DNA of 11,022 nucleotides from an uncultured Lachnospiraceae bacterium. Lineage in GTDB: Bacteria; Bacillota; Clostridia; Lachnospirales; Lachnospiraceae. Each line of letters opens with the position of its first letter. The first letter of the stretch is position 1. The DNA is taken from the NCBI GenBank assembly GCA_946633495.1, contig CAMPAX010000062.1, positions 1 through 11,022 of the forward strand, read 5' to 3'. The translations under genes and the position numbers were made by a program. Positions 1-4,719 of the stretch are shown one piece after another. The notes beneath the pieces were generated by a model. It was not told the DNA's origin. It made no database searches and saw only the letters and a program-made list of their open reading frames with translations.

Positions 1-650
1 GTGAGGACAGCGGATCTGTACGATGCATGATCTCCGCTGACGATTTCAAGCCCATTTATCTTCGTAAGTCCCAGGCCGAGCGTGAGCACGAAGCGGCCGC
101 AAAAGCACGGCAGGCACAGGACCTGGCGGACGTAGCGGCCATGGAGCAGGAAATGTTCTCAGATGCCTGGTCATTGGAAACTCTGACAGACACGATCCGT
201 TATTCCTACAACCATATCCTGCTCATTTCCACGGAGGGTGATATCCGTCCGTTGGTGTCCGAAGAGGATGTGGCAGATTCTTTTGTGGTTGGCGAAGAAG
301 AGCAAAAGATCGCGGGGTATCTCATTTATGCAGATCCGTCCGACGAGGCGGAGCTTCATCGGATCGCGATTCTTCCGGAGTATCGGCGGCATGGGCTGGC
401 GCGGAAGCTGATGGCTGAGCTTCTTCTGCGGACAGGGCACGTGTCGGTGGAGGATTCACAGGTTCCGAATGCGAAGCCTCTTTTCCTTGAGGTTCGTGCC
501 GGGAATACTGCAGCCATCGCGCTTTATCTGGCAAATCATTTTCAGGAGATCGACAGAAGGAAGAATTATTACCACAATCCCGATGAGGATGCAGTTGTTA
601 TGAGGTTGTATGCATCAGATTTTTGTTGTATTTCACAACCAGAATCCTGA
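1..650 (+). CDS. TsaB-RimI fusion, C-terminal part (partial at 5' end)
   Basis: Read in the frame beginning at base 3, the coding sequence is open from the window edge to the TGA at 648-650. The first ~35 residues contain YLRKSQAERE, which resembles the C-terminal tail of TsaB, the partner of TsaD in tRNA t6A37 synthesis. A GNAT acetyltransferase domain follows without a break. It shows the RimI-type start (DLADVAAMEQEMFSDAW), the acetyl-CoA loop RRHGLA around base 385, and the RimI-like end LEVRAGNTAAIALY...NYYHNPDEDAVVMRL. RimI acetylates the N-terminal alanine of ribosomal protein S18. An ATG at 27 could be taken as the start, but it would put the TsaB-like tail on a lone RimI and no good ribosome binding site precedes it. 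Annotated bifunctional TsaB/RimI proteins are known in Clostridia, so I infer a fusion cut by the window. A roughly 20-residue acidic insertion (about bases 228-300) lies before the KIAGYLIY strand. The GNAT call is firm; the fusion is inferred. Confidence 0.85.
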   Translation, partial: EDSGSVRCMISADDFKPIYLRKSQAEREHEAAAKARQAQDLADVAAMEQEMFSDAWSLETLTDTIRYSYNHILLISTEGDIRPLVSEEDVADSFVVGEEEQKIAGYLIYADPSDEAELHRIAILPEYRRHGLARKLMAELLLRTGHVSVEDSQVPNAKPLFLEVRAGNTAAIALYLANHFQEIDRRKNYYHNPDEDAVVMRLYASDFCCISQPES

Positions 651-661
651 AATCCAACTGG

Positions 662-689
662 TTCCGATGAATATGAATCCTGATATAAT
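662..689 (+). promoter_or_regulatory. Candidate extended -10 promoter for rnz
   Basis: TATAAT at 684-689 is a perfect -10 hexamer preceded by TG one base upstream (TGATATAAT, 681-689), the extended -10 form. The -35 region (TTCCGA at 662-667, 16-bp spacer) is poor, as is common for extended -10 promoters. The predicted start is near 696, giving a leader of about 45 bases to rnz. The promoter lies just after the stop of the upstream acetyltransferase gene. The 9-base word GAATCCTGA occurs at 642-650 and again at 675-683, the second copy running into the -10 box. Confidence 0.6.
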
Positions 690-707
690 CGTAATGTTAA
701 AGCATGT

Positions 708-720
708 GAACCCGGGGTTC
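708..720 (+). other. Short inverted repeat in rnz leader
   Basis: GAACC-CGG-GGTTC is a perfect 5-bp inverted repeat with a 3-base loop, placed between the predicted transcription start and the rnz ribosome binding site (AAGGAGG, 724-730). In RNA it could form a small GC-rich hairpin four bases upstream of the ribosome binding site. It has no T-tract and is not a terminator. A role in translation or mRNA stability is only a guess. Confidence 0.3.
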
Positions 721-740
721 GCGAAGGAGGTAATTGATCA

Positions 741-1655
741 ATGTTAGATATATGTTTATTGGGCTGTGGCGGGATGATGCCGCTTCCCAATCGTGCGCTG
801 ACGTCGCTTATGGTGCGCTATAATGGCAGCACCGTGATGATCGATTGCGGTGAGGCCACGCAGCTGACGGTGCGCCGGCAGGGCTGGAGCTTTAAGCCCA
901 TCGATGTGCTGCTGGTGACGCATTTTCATGCGGACCATATCAGCGGGCTTCCCGGGCTTCTTCTTACCATGGGAAATGCAGAGCGTACCGAGCCTCTCAC
1001 CATAGTGGGACCTCCCGGCGTGGAACGGGTGGTGAACTCCCTCCGGGTGATCGCTCCGGAGCTTCCTTTCCCCATCCGGTTCGTGGAACTGCATGAGAAG
1101 GAAGAGATCATGAACCTGGTGGGTCTTAAGATCACGGCCTTCAAGGTAAATCATAATATCACATGCTATGGTTACAGCATCGAGCTCTCCCGCAGCGGGA
1201 AGTTCGACGTGGAAGCTGCAAAGGCACTGGGGCTTCCGGTGCAGCTTTGGAATCCGCTTCAGAAAGGAAATACCGTTACCTTCGAAGGCAGGGAATACAC
1301 CAGCGACATGGTGATGGGTGCAGACCGGAAGGGCCTTAAAGTTACCTACTGCACGGATACGCGTCCGATCCCGTCCATCACGGAGCATGCGGTGGGCTCC
1401 GATCTCTTCATCTGTGAGGGAATGTACGGAGATCCCGAGGAATTGAAGAAAGCTAAAGAGAAGAAGCATATGACCATGTACGAGGCGGCGGAGCTTGCAA
1501 AACAAGCGGATGTGGAGGAACTGTGGCTCACGCATTTCTCACCGTCCCTCATCCGGCCGAAGATGTATCTGGATGCAGTCCGTGAGATCTTTCCCCGGAC
1601 GGAAATGGGCAAGGACCGCCTGACAAAGGAGCTGAATTTCGAGGACGAAGAGTAA
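741..1655 (+). CDS. rnz: Ribonuclease Z (tRNA 3' endonuclease)
   Basis: This is a 304-residue metallo-beta-lactamase-fold protein, a normal length for bacterial RNase Z, which cuts the 3' trailer from tRNA precursors lacking an encoded CCA. The zinc motif HFHADH lies at residues 61-66. Further expected ligands are His138 (in HNITCYGY), Asp206 (in CTDTRP) and His265 (in THFSPS). Residues ~150-190 (GKFDVEAAKALGLP...GNTVTFEGREY) match the substrate-binding exosite arm of true RNase Z, which separates it from generic hydrolases of the fold. The usual GHST motif reads KHMT (242-245), a mild departure. The ATG at 741 is set by AAGGAGG ten bases upstream. The gene sits between rimI and tsaD, so its neighbours also act on tRNA or the ribosome. 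It has its own candidate promoter, and its stop is 14 bases before the next start, indicating co-transcription. Confidence 0.95.
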   Translation: MLDICLLGCGGMMPLPNRALTSLMVRYNGSTVMIDCGEATQLTVRRQGWSFKPIDVLLVTHFHADHISGLPGLLLTMGNAERTEPLTIVGPPGVERVVNSLRVIAPELPFPIRFVELHEKEEIMNLVGLKITAFKVNHNITCYGYSIELSRSGKFDVEAAKALGLPVQLWNPLQKGNTVTFEGREYTSDMVMGADRKGLKVTYCTDTRPIPSITEHAVGSDLFICEGMYGDPEELKKAKEKKHMTMYEAAELAKQADVEELWLTHFSPSLIRPKMYLDAVREIFPRTEMGKDRLTKELNFEDEE

Positions 1656-1669
1656 AGGAAGATGAGGCT

Positions 1670-2116
1670 GTGAAAAAAGTTATGATCGATCGGGAGAAAG
1701 TATATCGCGATATCAGTACATTTATCTATAAATATACCCATGATGCGGCACTCACGTACCCAACGCCGGAGGACTATGTGGAGCTTTCGGAGCATATGGG
1801 ATTTGCCAGGTCCAGCCTCAGGCTGGAATTCCCGGAAGGGATGTTTGCAAATGCAAATAACATCACCAGGATCATTTACGATTCCGGAAGAGAGGCGGGG
1901 GAAGAGATCGCCTTTCATTATTCGGTCGCCATGGGCGGAAGCGTCGAAGTGATCTATTATCTTAATCAGGGTGTGGTCTTATCCGAGGACGACAGAAATC
2001 TGTATCAGTGGGTCTGCGATCAGATCTTTCTTGTCTACGGAAAGCAGCAGGTAGTGGACGCCCTGAATCTGGTTTCCAAGGTGAGCCATGGGGGAAGACC
2101 CGGTCCGCGGAAATGA
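1670..2116 (+). CDS. Uncharacterised 148-residue protein between rnz and tsaD
   Basis: I do not recognise a named family with certainty. The predicted protein is soluble, with no signal peptide and no membrane segment. It starts with a basic/acidic helix (DREKVYRDISTFIYKYTHD). Distinctive words follow, NITRIIYDSGREAGEEIAFHY, then VAMGGSVEVIYYLNQGVVLSEDD and LYQWVCDQIFLVYGKQQVVDAL, and it ends in a short basic tail (GGRPGPRK). The layout loosely recalls the ~140-residue input domains that precede GGDEF domains in some Lachnospiraceae proteins, but no GGDEF follows here because tsaD comes next. That resemblance is from memory and weak. The GTG start at 1670 is supported by AAGGAA about nine bases upstream; an in-frame ATG at 1682 has a poorer site. 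Close spacing to rnz (14 bases) suggests one transcript with it. The gene itself is quite sure; its function is unknown. Confidence 0.8.
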   Translation: MKKVMIDREKVYRDISTFIYKYTHDAALTYPTPEDYVELSEHMGFARSSLRLEFPEGMFANANNITRIIYDSGREAGEEIAFHYSVAMGGSVEVIYYLNQGVVLSEDDRNLYQWVCDQIFLVYGKQQVVDALNLVSKVSHGGRPGPRK

Positions 2117-2133
2117 TAAGGTTTGTGATATAA

Positions 2134-2150
2134 CGGTGTGCAGCGCACCG
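2134..2150 (+). other. GC-rich hairpin in the gap before tsaD
   Basis: CGGTGTG-CAG-CGCACCG folds as a 7-bp stem (one G-U pair) with a 3-base loop, 18 bases after the stop of the preceding gene and about 40 bases before the preferred tsaD start. No T-tract follows, so it is unlikely to be a terminator. It could be an mRNA processing or stability element between the two genes, or chance. Confidence 0.35.
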
Positions 2151-2189
2151 GAGAAACTCGTAAAAGACATGAAAGGGAGCATACGACAC

Positions 2190-3224
2190 GTGATAGGCAA
2201 GAATTTAGATCCGGTCACCATTTTGGGAATTGAGTCCTCCTGTGACGAGACGGCGGCAGCGGTGGTTGTAAACGGGCGAAAGGTCCGGTCAAATGTGATC
2301 TTCTCCCAGGTTCCGCTCCATACTCTGTACGGCGGCGTGGTACCGGAGATCGCATCCAGAAAACATATTGAGAAGGTGAACCAGGTGATCCGGAAAGCCA
2401 TGGCAGATGCGGATTGCAGATGGGAGGATCTGGACGCCATCGCCGTGACCTACGGTCCGGGCCTGGTGGGACCGCTGCTGGTGGGTGTGGGTGCCGCAAA
2501 GGCCATCGCATATGCGAAGAAGATCCCGCTGGTGGGGGTACATCATATCGAAGGACATATCTCAGCGAACTTTATCGAGCATCCGGATCTGGAGCCTCCG
2601 TTCATGTGTCTTGTGGCCTCCGGCGGGCATTCTCATATCGTCCTGGTGGAGGATTACGGAGTCTACCGGATCATCGGTCAAACGCACGATGACGCCGCGG
2701 GAGAGGCGTTTGATAAAGTGGCAAGAGCCATTGGACTGGGGTATCCCGGGGGACCGAAGATAGACAAGCTGGCACGGGAGGGAGACCCCCATGCCATCGA
2801 ATTCCCTCGGGCGGTGATCGAGGGCGCGCCTTATGATTTCTCATTCAGCGGTCTTAAATCTGCGGTTCTGAATTATCTGAACGGCTGTGAAATGAAGCAC
2901 ATCCTCTACAATAAGGCGGATGTGGCGGCCTCCTTCCAGCAGGCGGTGATCGATGTCCTTGCAGACCGGTCGGTGAAGGCGGCGAAGGATCATGGCGTGA
3001 AGACCCTGGCTTTGGCCGGCGGTGTTGCGGCGAACACGGGGCTTCGGACAGCCATGGAGGAACGAGCGACAGCGGAAGGGATCCGCTTTGTGTGCCCGTC
3101 ATTTATCTTCTGTACGGATAACGGCGCCATGATCGGGGCCGCGGGATATATCGATTATATGCGGGGAATCCGGGATGATCTCTCGCTGAATGCGGTGCCG
3201 GGACTGCCCATCGGGGTGAGATGA
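2190..3224 (+). CDS. tsaD: tRNA N6-adenosine threonylcarbamoyltransferase TsaD
   Basis: TsaD transfers the threonylcarbamoyl group from TC-AMP to A37 of ANN-decoding tRNAs, working with TsaB and TsaE. The ASKHA-fold landmarks appear in order: ILGIESSCDET (residues 11-21), GGVVPEIASRKH (48-59), TYGPGLVGPLLVG (87-99), and the metal-binding HIEGH with His119 and His123. VASGGHSH, GEAFDKVARAIGLGYPGG, PYDFSFSGLKSAVL, LAGGVAANTGLR and a final CTDNGAMIGAAG follow. All key residues are intact. I chose GTG at 2190 (344 residues, the usual family length) because AAAGGGAG lies about ten bases upstream. An in-frame ATG at 2169 would add seven residues and has a weaker, more distant ribosome site. A longer form from 2088 would overlap the previous gene and adds non-homologous sequence. 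The fused TsaB upstream is its expected partner. Confidence 0.96.
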   Translation: MIGKNLDPVTILGIESSCDETAAAVVVNGRKVRSNVIFSQVPLHTLYGGVVPEIASRKHIEKVNQVIRKAMADADCRWEDLDAIAVTYGPGLVGPLLVGVGAAKAIAYAKKIPLVGVHHIEGHISANFIEHPDLEPPFMCLVASGGHSHIVLVEDYGVYRIIGQTHDDAAGEAFDKVARAIGLGYPGGPKIDKLAREGDPHAIEFPRAVIEGAPYDFSFSGLKSAVLNYLNGCEMKHILYNKADVAASFQQAVIDVLADRSVKAAKDHGVKTLALAGGVAANTGLRTAMEERATAEGIRFVCPSFIFCTDNGAMIGAAGYIDYMRGIRDDLSLNAVPGLPIGVR

Positions 3225-3342
3225 GATGTCTATGAATACAGGGGATATGCTTGCGGAGGAGATATATGCTTTTGGCTGGCCGATCCTCACATTTTTCTTC
3301 TTGACGACCATGATGATCCGGACGAGTAAACAGGAGGCGGAT

Positions 3343-3876
3343 ATGGAGTATTTTGATCTGTATGATGTAAATCGACAAAGAACCGGCAGGACACTTGTGC
3401 GTGGAACGAAGGTTCCTGCGGGATGTTACAGGCTTGTGGTGCATGCCTGTATCTTCGGGTCAGACGGAAGAATGCTGATCCAGAAACGTCTGCCCGGGAA
3501 AAAAGGCTGGTCCGGCATGTGGGATATCTCGGCGGGGGGGAGCGCCCTGGCAGGAGACAGCAGCCAGCAGGCAGCATCGCGGGAGCTTCTGGAAGAGATC
3601 GGGATCGACTATTCCCTGGAAGGGATACGTCCGGCCATGACGATCTATTTTGATGGCGGCTTCAATGACATTTACACCATCAATATGGACGTGGATATCG
3701 ATAAACTGTCGCTCCAGCCCACGGAGGTAGAGCAGGTCCGGTGGGCCACGGAGGAGGAAATACTGGAGATGTTAAAGAGGAAAGAGTTCGTGCTTTACAA
3801 GTCCTCCTTTATCTCACTGCTCTTCTTTCTCAGAAATCATAACGGAGCATTTACGCATAAAGACCCGACTTCCTGA
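3343..3876 (+). CDS. NUDIX hydrolase
   Basis: This is a 177-residue protein with one NUDIX domain, a fold that hydrolyses nucleoside diphosphates linked to another moiety. The opening (YFDLYDVNRQRTGRTLVRG) and VVHACIF...LIQKRLPGKKGWSGMWDISAGG resemble the YfcD/isopentenyl-diphosphate-isomerase-like branch. The NUDIX box spans residues 66-88 and ends RELLEEIGI, with the metal-binding REXXEE intact. The usual Glu at box position 7 is Asp72. The substrate cannot be told from sequence. ATG at 3343 is preceded by AGGAGG five bases upstream and begins where homology begins. The frame is also open back to ATG 3226, one base after the tsaD stop, which would add 39 residues including a hydrophobic run (GWPILTFFFLTTMMI). 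I prefer the internal start, though the longer product is possible. The gene probably shares the tsaD transcript. Confidence 0.85.
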   Translation: MEYFDLYDVNRQRTGRTLVRGTKVPAGCYRLVVHACIFGSDGRMLIQKRLPGKKGWSGMWDISAGGSALAGDSSQQAASRELLEEIGIDYSLEGIRPAMTIYFDGGFNDIYTINMDVDIDKLSLQPTEVEQVRWATEEEILEMLKRKEFVLYKSSFISLLFFLRNHNGAFTHKDPTS

Positions 3877-3893
3877 GGGCGTTCACTTCACCT

Positions 3894-3957
3894 GTGCCAT
3901 AATGACGCCATTCGTGCCAAAACGGCTTTTGGTGACAGAATTCTGCGAAAAGTGCCA
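3894..3957 (+). repeat. Three GTGCCA direct repeats with a dyad, upstream of the lipoprotein promoter
   Basis: GTGCCA followed by an A/T-A-A triplet occurs at 3894, 3914 and 3952, start-to-start spacing 20 and 38 bases, roughly two and four helical turns. The middle copy lies in a perfect inverted repeat, CCAAAA-CGGC-TTTTGG (3917-3932). The last copy ends six bases before the candidate -35 box at 3964. The arrangement suggests repeated binding sites for a regulator of the downstream lipoprotein gene. The dyad lacks a following T-run, so it is not a convincing terminator for the NUDIX gene. Confidence 0.45.
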
Positions 3958-3963
3958 AAATAC

Positions 3964-3991
3964 TTGCAATTCTATTTGTTTTGAGTAAAAT
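3964..3991 (+). promoter_or_regulatory. Candidate sigma-A promoter of the small lipoprotein gene
   Basis: TTGCAA (3964-3969) and TAAAAT (3986-3991) are separated by 16 bp in an AT-rich stretch. The predicted start near 3998 leaves a leader of about 30 bases carrying GGAGG at 4019-4023 before the ATG at 4030. It is the best promoter-like match in this intergenic region, and it lies immediately downstream of the GTGCCA repeats. Confidence 0.5.
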
Positions 3992-4029
3992 GAAGACATC
4001 TTCACAAAAAAAACATTTGGAGGTAAAGG

Positions 4030-4518
4030 ATGATGAAGAGAGTAACTAAGAAACTTGCACTGGTACTGGTAGCGGCTATGCTGATGGGGCTTTGCCTTGT
4101 AGGCTGCGGAAGTATTGAGAAGGATGTTCTCGGTGACTGGAGCGTTGATACCATTGGCGGAACTCCGATCGCAGATTACGCAGCAGCTGCAGGCGTCACA
4201 GTTGACATGATGAACATGAGCTGGAAGATTGAGTCCAATAAGGTTACCCAGACAGGTATCAATGGAGCAACCGAGTTCGAGCCGAAGTTCAGAACTGATG
4301 GAGTAGAGCTTCATAAGGACGGAACTCATCAGGGAAATCTTCTCTGGGACGCGGACAACAAAGTTCTTTACATGGATATCAACGGTGTAAAGTACGTATT
4401 CAAGAAGGGCGCATACACATTTGGTTCTGCTGAGCAGCCGAGCGGCGGCGAAGAGCAGGGCGGTGCTGAGCAGGGCGGCGCAGAAGAAGGCGGTGCTGAA
4501 GAAGGCGCAGAAGAGTAA
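4030..4518 (+). CDS. Small secreted lipoprotein with Gly/Glu pentapeptide tail
   Basis: This 162-residue protein has a basic N-terminus (MMKRVTKK), a hydrophobic core and a lipobox LVGC with the lipidated cysteine at residue 26, so it should be anchored on the outer face of the membrane. The mature part opens with VLGDWSVDTIGGTPI and continues with alternating short strands (GVELHKDGTHQGNLLWDADNKVLYMDINGVKYVFKKG). This pattern suggests a small beta-barrel, perhaps lipocalin-like, but I do not recognise the family. Residues 139-162 are a tandem pentapeptide repeat of the form GG(A/E)E(E/Q), strongly acidic and Gly-rich, and likely disordered. GGAGG lies six bases before the ATG at 4030; a second ATG follows directly at 4033. 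The gene is bounded by its own candidate promoter and a strong terminator, so it is probably monocistronic. Its role is unknown. Confidence 0.88.
   Translation: MMKRVTKKLALVLVAAMLMGLCLVGCGSIEKDVLGDWSVDTIGGTPIADYAAAAGVTVDMMNMSWKIESNKVTQTGINGATEFEPKFRTDGVELHKDGTHQGNLLWDADNKVLYMDINGVKYVFKKGAYTFGSAEQPSGGEEQGGAEQGGAEEGGAEEGAEE
4444..4515 (+). repeat. 15-bp in-frame tandem repeat in the lipoprotein gene
   Basis: About five imperfect copies of a 15-base unit (type GGCGGTGCTGAGCAG) encode GGEEQ, GGAEQ, GGAEE, GGAEE and a shortened GAEE. Copies differ mainly at third positions and at the Q/E codon. Gain or loss of a unit keeps the reading frame, so tail length could vary between strains. Confidence 0.75.
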
Positions 4519-4591
4519 AACATCGAACGGCATATCAGCCGGATGAATGTATTTATTCCCGGGCGGAATCAGGCTTAAGCGTGTGAAATTA

Positions 4592-4632
4592 ACAGGTGTG
4601 GAGCCGCAAAATTCCACACCTGTTTTTCTTTT
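4592..4632 (+). terminator. Intrinsic terminator after the small lipoprotein gene
   Basis: ACAGGTGTGGA (4592-4602) pairs perfectly over 11 bp with TCCACACCTGT (4613-4623) around a 10-base loop, followed by a T-rich run (TTTTTCTTTT) to 4632. It is a textbook Rho-independent terminator about 75 bases after the stop codon. The stretch 4519-4591 before it holds nothing else that I can support. Confidence 0.92.
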
Positions 4633-4644
4633 ACTCTAAATGCA

Positions 4645-4672
4645 TTGGATCCGCCGCAAAATCAGAGATAAT
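4645..4672 (+). promoter_or_regulatory. Candidate promoter of the clostripain-like gene
   Basis: TTGGAT (4645-4650) and GATAAT (4667-4672) are separated by 16 bp, directly after the upstream terminator. The predicted start near 4679 gives a leader of about 40 bases with AGGAGAG (4708-4714) ahead of the ATG at 4720. The -35 match is weak (3 of 6). Confidence 0.4.
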
Positions 4673-4719
4673 TGCATCTCAAAAATACTGAAGAGGATGA
4701 AAAATACAGGAGAGAGAAA

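Noticed and set aside
756..1535. Long open frame of 259 residues on the minus strand opposite rnz
   Set aside because: It is antisense to a fully motif-supported RNase Z; its protein has shadow-like His/Arg-rich composition, no recognisable domain and no convincing ribosome site.
2088..2189. Long N-terminal extension of tsaD from the ATG at 2088
   Set aside because: It would overlap the previous gene, adds sequence absent from the TsaD family, and lacks a good ribosome site.
3917..3932. CCAAAA-CGGC-TTTTGG as a terminator for the NUDIX gene
   Set aside because: The stem is only 6 bp and no T-run follows; an operator-like role fits better with the nearby repeats.
3883..4617. Minus-strand open frame of 244 residues covering the small lipoprotein gene
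   Set aside because: The Ala/Leu/Phe-rich stretch is just the complement of the Gly/Glu tandem repeat. The plus-strand lipoprotein has a signal peptide, lipobox, ribosome site and terminator in the right places.
4672..4719. TTG start adding 16 residues to the clostripain-like lipoprotein
   Set aside because: The added residues are charged and precede a normal signal peptide, the TTG overlaps the candidate -10 box, and the ATG at 4720 has a good ribosome site.
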